Source of the DNA: Desulfoferula mesophila
GTDB taxonomy: Bacteria > Desulfobacterota > Desulfarculia > Desulfarculales > Desulfarculaceae
Direction: 5' to 3'
DNA: 64,000 nucleotides
Assembly: GCF_037076455.1 (NCBI RefSeq)
Contig: NZ_AP028679.1
Coordinates: 3,549,501-3,613,500 of the forward strand
Notes under the pieces: model-generated
The model's input: only the letters and a program-made list of their open reading frames with translations
Told to the model about the DNA's origin: nothing
The model's database searches: none
In this document: positions 29,232-38,147 of the stretch, piece by piece
Numbering within the stretch: position 1 is the stretch's first letter
How the letters are laid out: every line of letters begins with the position of its first letter
Translations under genes and position numbers: made by a program

Positions 29232-30779
29232 ATGTCCAACCTGGTAAAGATTTTCGACACGACTCTGCGCGATGGCGAACAGTCGCCGGGCGCTTCCATG
29301 AACCTCGAAGAGAAGATGCGCCTGGCCCACAAGTTGGCTCAATTGGGTGTGGACATCATCGAGGTCGGCTTTCCCGCCTCCAGCCCCGGCGATTTCGAAT
29401 CGGTCAACCAGATCGCCCAGCAGGTGAAGGGCCCGGTCATCTGCGGCCTGGCCCGCACCGGCCACGCGGACATCCAGACCTGTTGGGAGGCCATCAAGCC
29501 GGCGGAGAAGAAACGCATCCACGTGTTCATCGCCACCAGCGACATCCACCTGGAGCACAAGCTGAGGATCAGCCGCGAGCAGGCCCTGGCCGAGATCACC
29601 TCCGGGGTGGGCCTGGCCGCCAGCCTGTGCGACGACGTGGAGTTCAGCGCCGAGGACGCCTCGCGCTCGGACCCGGACTTTCTGGCCCAGGCGGTGGCCA
29701 CCGCCCTGGAGGCCGGAGCCACCACCATCAACATCCCCGACACCGTGGGCTACGCCCTGCCCGACGAGTTCACCGAGCGCATCAAGTACCTGTATAAGAA
29801 GGTGCCCCAGCTCAAGAAGGCCACGGTGAGCGTGCACTGCCACGACGACCTGGGCCTGGCCGTGGCCAACAGCCTGGCCGGCATCAAGGCCGGGGCGCGC
29901 CAGGTGGAAGGCTGCATCAACGGCATCGGCGAACGGGCGGGCAACGCCTCCATCGAGGAGGTGGTGATGATGCTGGCCACCCGCGAGAAGGCCCTGGGGC
30001 TGACCACCAACATCAACCGCAAGGAGATCTACCCGGCCAGCCGCCTGGTCTCCATGATCACCGGGGTTACGGTGCAGCCCAACAAGGCCATCGTGGGGGC
30101 CAACGCCTTTGCCCACGAGTCGGGCATCCACGTGGACGGCGTGCTCAAGAACCCGCTGACCTACGAGATCATGACCCCCGAAGAGGTGGGCATCGGCCAG
30201 AACAACCTGGTGCTGGGCAAGCACTCGGGCCGCGCCGCCCTCAAGGCCCGCCTGGCCGACATGGGCTACGAGCTGGACCGCGACAACGTGGAGAAGCTCT
30301 TCCAGGCCTTCAAGCGCCTGGCCGACAAGAAAAAAGAGGTGTTCAACGAGGACCTGGAGGCGCTCATCGCCGACGAGATCCTGCGCATCCCCCTGCGCTG
30401 GCGCCTGGACTACCTGAACATCGTCAGCGGCACGGTGACCGTACCCACCGCCACGGTGCGCATCTTCGACTGCGAGGAGCTCAAGCAGGAGTTCGGCTCG
30501 GGCAGCGGCCCGGTGGACGCGGTGTACAACACCATCTCCAAAATCACCGGTTCCAAGGCCAAGCTGCTGCGCTTCACCATCAGCGCCATTACCGGAGGGC
30601 TGGACGCGCAGGGCGAGGTAACGGTAAGATTGGGCGAAAACGGTCTGGTGGTCCTGGGCAAGAGTTCCGACTCCGACATCCTGGTGGCCGCGGCCAAGGC
30701 CTACATCAACGGGCTCAACCGCCTGGAGTACCTGAAGACCCACGGTCCCCGGCTGAGCGCCCAGGAGAGCAGCCTTTGA
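29232..30779 (+). CDS. leuA: 2-isopropylmalate synthase
   Basis: First committed step of leucine synthesis. 515 residues from ATG 29232 (GGGAGAA 7 bases upstream); an in-frame ATG at 29217 would add five residues, but the ribosome-binding site favours 29232. DRE-TIM catalytic domain: FDTTLRDGEQSPG, VSVHCHDDLGLAVAN and GCINGIGERAGN, then ANAFAHESGIHVDG. The C-terminal ~130 residues form the leucine-binding regulatory domain. TGA overlaps the leuC TTG start. Confidence 0.97.
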   Translation: MSNLVKIFDTTLRDGEQSPGASMNLEEKMRLAHKLAQLGVDIIEVGFPASSPGDFESVNQIAQQVKGPVICGLARTGHADIQTCWEAIKPAEKKRIHVFIATSDIHLEHKLRISREQALAEITSGVGLAASLCDDVEFSAEDASRSDPDFLAQAVATALEAGATTINIPDTVGYALPDEFTERIKYLYKKVPQLKKATVSVHCHDDLGLAVANSLAGIKAGARQVEGCINGIGERAGNASIEEVVMMLATREKALGLTTNINRKEIYPASRLVSMITGVTVQPNKAIVGANAFAHESGIHVDGVLKNPLTYEIMTPEEVGIGQNNLVLGKHSGRAALKARLADMGYELDRDNVEKLFQAFKRLADKKKEVFNEDLEALIADEILRIPLRWRLDYLNIVSGTVTVPTATVRIFDCEELKQEFGSGSGPVDAVYNTISKITGSKAKLLRFTISAITGGLDAQGEVTVRLGENGLVVLGKSSDSDILVAAAKAYINGLNRLEYLKTHGPRLSAQESSL

Positions 30780-32047
30780 ACCAGCCCCAAACCATGAGTC
30801 AGAAAATATTGGCTTCCCGCGCCGGGCTCCCCCACGTGGAGCCCGGCGCCATCGTGGAGGCCAAGCTGGACATGGTCCTGGCCAACGACGTCTCCACCCC
30901 CATGGCCATCAAGGGATTCAAGGAGATTGGCGGCGAGAGGGTCTTCGATCCCTCCCGGGTGGTGATGGTGGCCGACCACTTCACCCCCAACAAGGACGTG
31001 GGCAGCGCGCTCATCGCCAAGGAGATGAACGAGTTCGTCTCCTCCAACCACCTGGAGCACCGCTTCCAGGGCGGGCGTTCGGGCATCTCCCACATGCTCC
31101 TGGCCGAGCGCGGGCTGATTCTGCCCGGCGAGCTGGCCGTGGGAGCCGACAGCCGCATGGTCACCCACGGGGCCATGGGGGCCCTGGCCACCGGAGTGGG
31201 GGCCAGCGACCTGGCCGCCGCCCTGGTCACCGGCCGGGGCTGGTTCCGGGTGCCCGAGACCATGCGGGTGGAGCTTGGCGGCGAGCTGGGCCCCTGGGTG
31301 GGCGGCATGGACATCGCCCTGGCCCTGTTGCGCCTGCTGGGCCCGGAGGGGGCCCACTATCAGAGCCTGGAGTTCACCGGTTCCCTGGTGCCCGGGCTGT
31401 CCATGGAGGCCCGCCTGACCATCAGCAACCTGATGGTGGAAAGCGGGGCCAAGGCGGCCCTGTTCCCGGTGGATCAGGTGACCACCGACTATCTCAAGGA
31501 CAAGGCCACGCGCTCCTGGGCCTCGGTGGCCTCCGATCCGGACGCCGCCTTTTCCAAGGCGGCCAAGCTGGACGTGAGCGGCCTGGAACCCCAGGCGGCC
31601 CGGCCCCACCGGCCCCACGACGTGGCCCCGGCCCGCCGGGCGGGCTACGAGCCGGTGGACCAGGTGTTCATAGGCTCCTGCGCCGCGGCCCACTTGCAAG
31701 ACCTGCGGGTGGCCGCCCAGGTGCTAAGCGGCAAGCAGGTGCACCCCCGGGTGCGCCTGATGGTGGTCCCCCCCACCCCGCGCATCATGCTCCAGGCGGT
31801 GCGCGAGGGCCTGGTGGAGACCTTCCTGGCTGCCGGCGGGATCATGGGCCCGCCCTCCTGCGGCCCCTGCTCCGGGGCCCACCTGGGCATCCTGGCCGCC
31901 GGCGAGGTGGCGGTGGCCACCGCCAACCGCAACTACCGGGGCCGCATGGGCCACCCCAGCAGCCGCATCTACCTGGCCGGTCCGGCGGTGGCCGCGGCCA
32001 GCGCCATCTTGGGCCGGGTGGCCGATCCGGCGGAGGTTTTGTCATGA
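30776..32047 (+). CDS. leuC: 3-isopropylmalate dehydratase large subunit (homoaconitase-type)
   Basis: Fe-S isomerase subunit working with LeuD. 423 residues from TTG 30776, favoured by AGGAGAG (30762-30768) upstream and the overlap with leuA; the internal ATG 30794 is the alternative. The family pattern VADHFTPNKD and the cluster ligands GSC and SCGPCSG are present. The usual IGSCTNGR segment reads IGSCAAAHLQDL, changing residues near the substrate, so the substrate call rests partly on context (between leuA and leuD). Length fits the shorter LeuC2 group. Confidence 0.9.
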   Translation: MNQPQTMSQKILASRAGLPHVEPGAIVEAKLDMVLANDVSTPMAIKGFKEIGGERVFDPSRVVMVADHFTPNKDVGSALIAKEMNEFVSSNHLEHRFQGGRSGISHMLLAERGLILPGELAVGADSRMVTHGAMGALATGVGASDLAAALVTGRGWFRVPETMRVELGGELGPWVGGMDIALALLRLLGPEGAHYQSLEFTGSLVPGLSMEARLTISNLMVESGAKAALFPVDQVTTDYLKDKATRSWASVASDPDAAFSKAAKLDVSGLEPQAARPHRPHDVAPARRAGYEPVDQVFIGSCAAAHLQDLRVAAQVLSGKQVHPRVRLMVVPPTPRIMLQAVREGLVETFLAAGGIMGPPSCGPCSGAHLGILAAGEVAVATANRNYRGRMGHPSSRIYLAGPAVAAASAILGRVADPAEVLS

Positions 32048-32538
32048 TCAGCGGCACCGCGTGGGTTTTCGGCGACCACATCTCCAGCGACGCCATCATA
32101 CCGGCCCGCTACCTGCACCAGCGCGACCCCCACTCCTGGTCCAAGGTGGTCCTGGGCGATCTTCGGCCCGAGTTCGCCGGCCAGGTGGGTTTCGGCGATT
32201 TCATCGTGGCCGGGCGCAACTTCGGCTGCGGTTCCTCCCGGGAGCAGGCCCCCCTGGCCATCAAGAACGCCGGGGTGGGCGCGGTGATCGCCCACAGCTT
32301 CTCGCGCATGTTCTTTCGCAACGCCTTCAACATGGGGCTGCTCATCTTTACCTGCCCCGAGGCCGCGGCCCGGGTGCACGACGGCGACCGCCTGCGCCTG
32401 GACCCCTACAGCGGGCTAATCGAGGACCGGGACCAGGAGACCTCTTTTCAGGCCCAACCGGTTGACCCCTACTTGGCCGACCTGGTGAGCCAGGGGGGCC
32501 TGATCAAGAAAATCCGCAAACAGCTCACCGGACGCTAA
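32044..32538 (+). CDS. leuD: 3-isopropylmalate dehydratase small subunit
   Basis: 164 residues, overlapping leuC by 4 bases. Swivelling-domain motifs: GTAWVFGDHISSDAIIPARYL and GRNFGCGSSREQAP. Completes the isomerase with LeuC. The usual next gene leuB is absent; asd follows after a 150-base gap holding a possible promoter. Confidence 0.93.
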   Translation: MISGTAWVFGDHISSDAIIPARYLHQRDPHSWSKVVLGDLRPEFAGQVGFGDFIVAGRNFGCGSSREQAPLAIKNAGVGAVIAHSFSRMFFRNAFNMGLLIFTCPEAAARVHDGDRLRLDPYSGLIEDRDQETSFQAQPVDPYLADLVSQGGLIKKIRKQLTGR

Positions 32539-32572
32539 CCGGCCCCCGCCCCATTTTTCCCTAACAAAGAGT

Positions 32573-32601
32573 TTGCAATAAGGCCCGGTCACGGCTAAAT
32601 A
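32573..32601 (+). promoter_or_regulatory. Possible promoter of asd
   Basis: TTGCAA (32573-32578), a 17-base spacer and TAAATA (32596-32601). An 8-bp inverted repeat (GGTCACGG / CCGTGGCC, one G-U pair) surrounds the -10. Moderate to weak match. Confidence 0.35.
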
Positions 32602-32688
32602 AAGACCGTGGCCGTGCCCTGCCCGGACCGGCGGACGCGCGGGCCATGCACAACCTTGGAGCAGAGACCAGAAAGAAGAGAAGGAACC

Positions 32689-33708
<1,020 letters not shown>

Positions 33709-33725
33709 GGACAAGGCCCGGCGTT

Positions 33726-34298
33726 TTGCTCAAGATCACCGGCGGGCGCCTGCGGGGGCGGGCGCTCAAGACGCCGCCCGGCTTGGGCACCCGGCCCACC
33801 GGGGCCAAGATGCGCCAGGCGTTGTTCAACATATTGGGCCCCAGGGTTGAGGGCAGCCGGGTGGCCGACCTATACGCAGGCAGCGGGGCCCTGGGCCTGG
33901 AAGCCCTCAGCCGGGGGGCGGCCTCGGTTTGCTTCGTGGAAAGCAGCCGCCCAGTGGCCAAGCTGATCCAGGCCAACCTGGACGCCCTGGGCCTGGCCCA
34001 GGCGGGCCGAGTGCACGCGGCCGGGCTGCCGGCCGCCGTGGAGGCGCTCAAAGCCGCCGCTCCCTTTGACCTGGTGCTGGCCGACCCGCCCTACGGCAAG
34101 GGCCAGGTGGCCCGCCTGGTGGAGCTGGCCGCCCAGGGGTGGCTCCTGGCCGCCGACGGGCTGTTGTTAATCGAGCACTCGCCCCAGGAGGCCCCCCAGG
34201 CCCCCGTGGGCCTGGAAATAGTCGATCACCGCCGCTACGGACAGAGCGAACTGAGTTTTTTGGCCTCAAGCAGCGATTCCAGAGGGGACGGCACATGA
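33726..34298 (+). CDS. rsmD: 16S rRNA (guanine966-N2)-methyltransferase
   Basis: 190 residues from TTG 33726, where family likeness begins (LKITGGRLRGRALKTP). Rossmann methyltransferase: VADLYAGSGALGLEALSRGA binds SAM, and the catalytic DPPY is in VLADPPYGKG. The ribosome-binding site is weak, and it is 17 bases after asd. ATGA overlap with coaD, the usual rsmD-coaD pairing. Confidence 0.93.
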   Translation: MLKITGGRLRGRALKTPPGLGTRPTGAKMRQALFNILGPRVEGSRVADLYAGSGALGLEALSRGAASVCFVESSRPVAKLIQANLDALGLAQAGRVHAAGLPAAVEALKAAAPFDLVLADPPYGKGQVARLVELAAQGWLLAADGLLLIEHSPQEAPQAPVGLEIVDHRRYGQSELSFLASSSDSRGDGT

Positions 34299-34798
34299 AA
34301 ACCGCTATCTATCCCGGCTCTTTCGATCCCATCACCAACGGGCATTTGTCCATCTTGCATCGCGGCTTGGAGATATTCGACCAGGTGGTGGTGGCGGTGG
34401 CGGTCAACCCGGAAAAGAGCGGCCTGTTCCCCATCCCCGAGCGGGTGGAGATGATCCAGGAGGTCATCGGCGACATCCCGGGGGCCTCGGTGGATACCTT
34501 CGACGGCCTGTTGGTGGATTACGTGCTGGCCAGCGGCACCAACGTGGTCCTGCGCGGGCTCCGGGCCTTGTCGGACTTCGAGTTCGAGTTCCAGATGGCC
34601 CTGATGAACCGCAAGCTGAGCCGCGACGTGCAGTCGGTGTTTTTGATGACCGACTACAAGTGGTTCTACGTCAGCTCCACCATCATCAAGGAAGCGGCCG
34701 CCCTGGGCGGGGACATCAACGGGCTGGTGCCCTCCACCGTCTCGCAACGGCTCAAGGATAAGTTCGCGGCCAAAAAGGCCCAGGCCGCCAAGAGCTAG
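34295..34798 (+). CDS. coaD: Phosphopantetheine adenylyltransferase
   Basis: Penultimate step of coenzyme A synthesis. 167 residues. YPGSFDPITNGHLSI carries the T/HxGH-type nucleotide motif, with NPEKSGLF, RGLRALSDFEFEFQMALMNR and YVSSTIIKE. AGAGGGG precedes the start. Its TAG shares the CTAG with the stop of the convergent AMMECR1 gene. Confidence 0.97.
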   Translation: MKTAIYPGSFDPITNGHLSILHRGLEIFDQVVVAVAVNPEKSGLFPIPERVEMIQEVIGDIPGASVDTFDGLLVDYVLASGTNVVLRGLRALSDFEFEFQMALMNRKLSRDVQSVFLMTDYKWFYVSSTIIKEAAALGGDINGLVPSTVSQRLKDKFAAKKAQAAKS

Positions 34799-35358
34799 CC
34801 CTCCGGCTTTTCCCCGAAAATCTGCGCCGAGAAGATGAGGATCTCGGTGTCCGGATCGCGCCAGCAGCCCGGCCGCAGGCCCGCCTTTACGCAGGTCTGA
34901 TCCAGGAAGGCGTCGCGGTCCCAGCCGTATTCCGTGGCCACCTGGGGCAGGAGCACCCCCCGGCCCCGGGGGCTGATGATGTAGATGCCGTGGGTGCCCA
35001 CCTGAATCTCGCTCACGTCCTCGATGCGCTTTAGCGGACTGAGCACGCTGATCTCCAGGTCCACCTGGTCCAACTCGTCGCCGCTCAGGGGCGGGAAGCG
35101 GGGGTCCTGGCTGGCCGCGGCCACGGCCATGTCCTCGATCAACTCGGTGAGGGGCTCGTCGGAGATGAAGTTGCCGATGCAGCCGCGCAGGCGGCCGCGC
35201 TTGTGCAGGGTGACGAAAGCTCCCCGCTTGATCTCCGGTCCGGGCAGCTGCCCTTGGTCGGGGGCCTCGGCCTCGCGGCCCACCAGGCGGGCGATGCGCC
35301 CCCGAGCCAGCTTCAACAGGCCGTTCTGCTCCCGGGGGCTCAGTCCTTGCTCGCTCAT
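34795..35358 (-). CDS. AMMECR1-domain protein
   Basis: 187 residues from ATG 35358, which has GGGGAG at 7 bases; an ATG at 35364 overlapping the Nudix stop is an alternative adding MT. AMMECR1 signature: LRGCIGNF, then LEISVLSPLKRI, GIYIISPRGRGVLLPQVATEYGWDRDAFLDQTC and KAGL. The family is widespread; the biochemical activity is not firmly known, and it often sits with MEMO1 or radical-SAM genes, neither seen here. Last gene of the MOSC operon. Confidence 0.92.
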   Translation of the reverse strand: MSEQGLSPREQNGLLKLARGRIARLVGREAEAPDQGQLPGPEIKRGAFVTLHKRGRLRGCIGNFISDEPLTELIEDMAVAAASQDPRFPPLSGDELDQVDLEISVLSPLKRIEDVSEIQVGTHGIYIISPRGRGVLLPQVATEYGWDRDAFLDQTCVKAGLRPGCWRDPDTEILIFSAQIFGEKPEG

Positions 35359-35360
35359 GG

Positions 35361-35813
35361 TCATACTCCCCGCTTTTGCACCGGCGCGCCGGGACGCGTT
35401 CCCGCGCGCCACTGCAGGTAATGCTGCAAGATCAGCTCATGGTCGAAACAAAGGGGCCGGGGCAGCTCCTCAAGCCCAAAGGCCTGGGCCGCCGCCGCGT
35501 CGTCGCCCCCCTTGGGCTCGCCCGTGGCCCGGCCCAGGAAAACCACCGAGAGGTTGTGCTGCCTGGGGTCGCGCTCGGGCTCGGAATAGGCCCCCAGCAC
35601 GGCCACCAACTCCACCGCCAGGCCGGTCTCCTCGGCCGCTTCGCGCACCGCGGCCCGCTCCAGGCTCTCGCCGTAGTCCACGAACCCGCCGGGCAGGGCC
35701 CAGCCCAGGGGCGGGTTGGCCCGGCGCACCAGCACGATGGGCCGACCGGGGCGCAGGAGCTCTATGACCACGTCCACCGTGGGATAGGGGTTGCGCGGAT
35801 GGGCGGCGCTCAT
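35361..35813 (-). CDS. Nudix hydrolase
   Basis: 150 residues from ATG 35813. The Nudix box is complete: [24 protein letters not shown], matching Gx5Ex7REUxEExGU. The N-terminal [20 protein letters not shown] and WALPGGF segments resemble ADP-ribose/ADP-sugar pyrophosphatases, but substrate cannot be set by sequence. ATGA overlap with the gene before and after: a tightly coupled operon. Confidence 0.9.
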   Translation of the reverse strand: MSAAHPRNPYPTVDVVIELLRPGRPIVLVRRANPPLGWALPGGFVDYGESLERAAVREAAEETGLAVELVAVLGAYSEPERDPRQHNLSVVFLGRATGEPKGGDDAAAAQAFGLEELPRPLCFDHELILQHYLQWRAGTRPGAPVQKRGV

Positions 35814-36208
35814 GGCTTGGGTTCCCGCTTGTCGGCCGGGTCGTGGCGGCGCAGGTAATGCTCGCAGCGCCCCCGGCAATGAGGCAACAGCAGCAGGCAC
35901 GACACCAAGTGCTGGTGGCGGCACAGGGGCCCCACCGCCGCCTTGGGCACGTAGCGGGGGCAGGACAGGCGGGTGATCTGCTCCAGGTTCTTCTGGATGA
36001 CGTGGCGCCGGGCCACCTCGCGGTCGCCCTCGTCGGCCAGGTTCTTCAGGCGGTCCAGGCGGTCCATGGTGGCCGCCCCCACCTTGCGCCGCTGCTCCAA
36101 CAGGGTGCAGCGGGCGGCCTGGGAAGCTTCCGGGCTGACCGTGCGGGTGCAGCGCCCGCGGGTGAAGTAGGCGCAGTTTTGCCCACCCAGGCGCTGCAGC
36201 TCGGCCAC
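35810..36208 (-). CDS. Conserved-looking Cys/His-rich protein of unknown function
   Basis: 132 residues from GTG 36208; its stop overlaps the Nudix ATG, and it starts 5 bases after the MOSC stop. Eight cysteines at 12, 20, 34, 83, 96, 104, 111 and 115, with several His (98, 100, 110, 117), form two groups around a charged helical middle ([20 protein letters not shown]). The first group (C-x7-C-x13-C) precedes the helix; the second lies in [22 protein letters not shown] and CRGRCEHYL. Zinc or Fe-S binding is likely. I do not recognise a family. The start codon is inferred, as the open frame runs upstream through the MOSC gene. Confidence 0.7.
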   Translation of the reverse strand: MAELQRLGGQNCAYFTRGRCTRTVSPEASQAARCTLLEQRRKVGAATMDRLDRLKNLADEGDREVARRHVIQKNLEQITRLSCPRYVPKAAVGPLCRHQHLVSCLLLLPHCRGRCEHYLRRHDPADKREPKP

Positions 36209-36213
36209 CGCCT

Positions 36214-36663
36214 TTAGCCCCCCGCTTCGCCCATACGGCTCACCGGGTCGCCGGAGCGCACCTCGCCGGGGTTGAGCACCCGGACGAAGATGCCCTGGCG
36301 GGGCATGATGCAGTCGCCCACCAGCTTGCGGATTTCGCACCCCGCGTGGCACTCCTTGCCGATCTGGGTGACCTCCACCTCCACCTCGCCCAGCTTCAGG
36401 CGGGTGCCGATGGGCAGGGTGTGCAACTCGATGCCCTGGGTGGTGATGTTTTCGGCGAAGTCGCCCGGGTTCACGTCGGCCCCCTTGGCGCGCATGAAAT
36501 CTATGGATTCCATGGCCAATAGCGAGAGCTGGCGATGCCAGGGGCCGGAATGGGCGTCGCCCACCAGCCCCACGTCCGGCTCCAGGCAACCCGAGGGTAC
36601 GGGCTTTTTGACCACGCCTTTGGTAGAACTTATATTAACGGAAACTATTTTGGGCTGATTCAT
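36214..36663 (-). CDS. MOSC-domain protein
   Basis: 149 residues, single MOSC (MoCo sulfurase C-terminal) domain: [66 protein letters not shown] and the conserved Cys region ECHAGCEIR, then [12 protein letters not shown]. Family members carry sulfur or bind molybdenum cofactor; no molybdopterin genes are adjacent. Its ATG (36663-36661) overlaps the tilS ATG in the palindrome CATG. Confidence 0.92.
   Translation of the reverse strand: MNQPKIVSVNISSTKGVVKKPVPSGCLEPDVGLVGDAHSGPWHRQLSLLAMESIDFMRAKGADVNPGDFAENITTQGIELHTLPIGTRLKLGEVEVEVTQIGKECHAGCEIRKLVGDCIMPRQGIFVRVLNPGEVRSGDPVSRMGEAGG
36608..36636 (+). promoter_or_regulatory. Promoter of tilS, inside the MOSC coding region
   Basis: TTGACC (36608-36613), a 17-base spacer and TATATT (36631-36636), each 5 of 6. 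It starts about 19 bases before ATG 36662. The DNA here is locally AT-rich although it encodes the MOSC N-terminus on the other strand. Confidence 0.65.
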
Positions 36664-38074
36664 GGCCTCTTACCGTAAAAAGAATTGCTCAGATTTGAGC
36701 TTATCTCCGCCCTTGGAGCACGTCAAGGCCGCGGTCCCTGTCTTGGGGGGCCCCTGGCCCGGGCCGGGCGTGGTGCTGGCCGCGGTCAGCGGCGGCTCGG
36801 ATTCGGTGGCCCTGGCCCGCCTGCTGGCCCTGGCCGCCCCGGAGCGCGGCTGGCGGCTGGCCCTAGGCCACGTGGACCACGGCCTGCGGCCGGATTCGGC
36901 CGAGGACGCCCGCTTCGTGGCCGAGTTGGCCGGGGAGCTGGGGGCGGCCTATTTTTGCCGCAAAGTCACGTTGGCTCCCCGGGGCCGCTCCCTGGAAGAG
37001 GCGGCCCGGGAGGCGCGGCGCGAGGCCCTCGTGGACATGGCCGCCCAGAGCGGCGCCCGGGCCGTCGCCCTGGGCCATACCCTGGGCGACCAGGCCGAGA
37101 CGGTGCTCATGCGCCTGTTGGGCGGCAGCGGCCCCTCGGGCCTGGCGGCCATGCGCCCCTGGGACGAACCCTGGTGGCGGCCCCTGCTGGCCCTGGGCCG
37201 CGAGGAATTGCGCGCCTGGTTACGGACTGGCAGCCACCTCTGGCGGGAGGATCCCACCAACCAAAGCCCGCAATTTTTGCGCAACCGGGTGCGCCACCGC
37301 CTCCTCCCCCTGGCCGAAGAGCTGGTCAATCCCCGGGCCTCGGAGGCCCTGGCCCGTTTGGCCGCCCTGTCCGCCGACGAGGAAGACCTGTGGGAAAGTT
37401 GGTGCGCCGAGCAGGAAGGCCAAGTACTGCGCCGCCAGGGCACCAGCCTGCTGTTGGAGGCCGGGGCCCTGGCCGCCATGCACCCGGCCCGCCAACGCCG
37501 CCTGCTGCGCCACGCCATGAAGCGCCTCACCGGTCAGGGGCAGCACCTGCTGGCCCCGCACGTGGAGCAGCTGTTGGAGCTGCTGGCCGGAAGCGCGGGC
37601 CGCAAGCTGACCCTGCCGGGCGGGCTCATGGCCTGGCGCGAGGCCGCGGCCCTGCGCCTGGACCGGGCCGACCCGCCCCCCTGCCCCGCCCTGCTCATCC
37701 AGGGCCCGGCCACGGTGGAACTACCCCACCTGGGGGCCCGCCTGCGTTTGGAGCTGGTGCACGACAAACCGCCGCTCACGGGCCGGGGGGCCTCGGCCTG
37801 CCTGCCCGCCCAGGCGGTGCGCTGGCCCCTGGAACTGCGCCCGCCCCGGCCCGGCGAACGCTTCCACCCCCTTGGCGCGCCGGGGGGCAAACGGCTCAGC
37901 CGTATACTCATCGACCGCAAGATCCCGCTTTGGTGGCGGGCCCGCACCCTTATCCTGGCCGACCGGGAAGGCCCCTGGTGGGCCGCTCCCTGGGCCGTGG
38001 CGGAGCGGGCGCGCCTAAAAGGCACTGAAAGCGCCTATTTGAGGCTCAGTTTCGTTGACACCCCCCAGGGCTGA
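36662..38074 (+). CDS. tilS: tRNA(Ile)-lysidine synthase
   Basis: Modifies C34 of tRNA-Ile(CAU) to lysidine, an essential step. 470 residues. The PP-loop ATPase motif is AVSGGSDSVAL (about 42-52), then LGHVDHGLRPDS, ALGHTLGDQAETVLMRLLGGSG and REDPTN. A middle substrate-binding domain and a C-terminal TilS domain (PGERFHPLGAPGGKRLSRILIDRKIP) follow. The first ~18 residues are not family-like, and ATG 36662 has no ribosome-binding site; TTG 36713 is an alternative start. Confidence 0.94.
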   Translation: MASYRKKNCSDLSLSPPLEHVKAAVPVLGGPWPGPGVVLAAVSGGSDSVALARLLALAAPERGWRLALGHVDHGLRPDSAEDARFVAELAGELGAAYFCRKVTLAPRGRSLEEAAREARREALVDMAAQSGARAVALGHTLGDQAETVLMRLLGGSGPSGLAAMRPWDEPWWRPLLALGREELRAWLRTGSHLWREDPTNQSPQFLRNRVRHRLLPLAEELVNPRASEALARLAALSADEEDLWESWCAEQEGQVLRRQGTSLLLEAGALAAMHPARQRRLLRHAMKRLTGQGQHLLAPHVEQLLELLAGSAGRKLTLPGGLMAWREAAALRLDRADPPPCPALLIQGPATVELPHLGARLRLELVHDKPPLTGRGASACLPAQAVRWPLELRPPRPGERFHPLGAPGGKRLSRILIDRKIPLWWRARTLILADREGPWWAAPWAVAERARLKGTESAYLRLSFVDTPQG

Positions 38075-38083
38075 CAATATACT
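38055..38083 (+). promoter_or_regulatory. Near-consensus promoter of the ftsH operon
   Basis: Perfect TTGACA (38055-38060), a 17-base spacer and TATACT (38078-38083, 5 of 6). It overlaps the end of tilS and gives a leader of about 58 bases with a GGCGC / GCGCC hairpin (38103-38117). It probably drives the long ftsH to mpl run. Confidence 0.75.
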
Positions 38084-38147
38084 ATGAATTTTAATCATTA
38101 AGGGCGCTTCGAGCGCCGGGCCCCCGGGCGCCGCTGGAGATAGTCTG

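Noticed and set aside
35810-36589. 259-residue minus-strand frame read as one protein
   Set aside because: Its first half is an out-of-frame reading of the MOSC gene. Only the part from about 36208 is likely translated.
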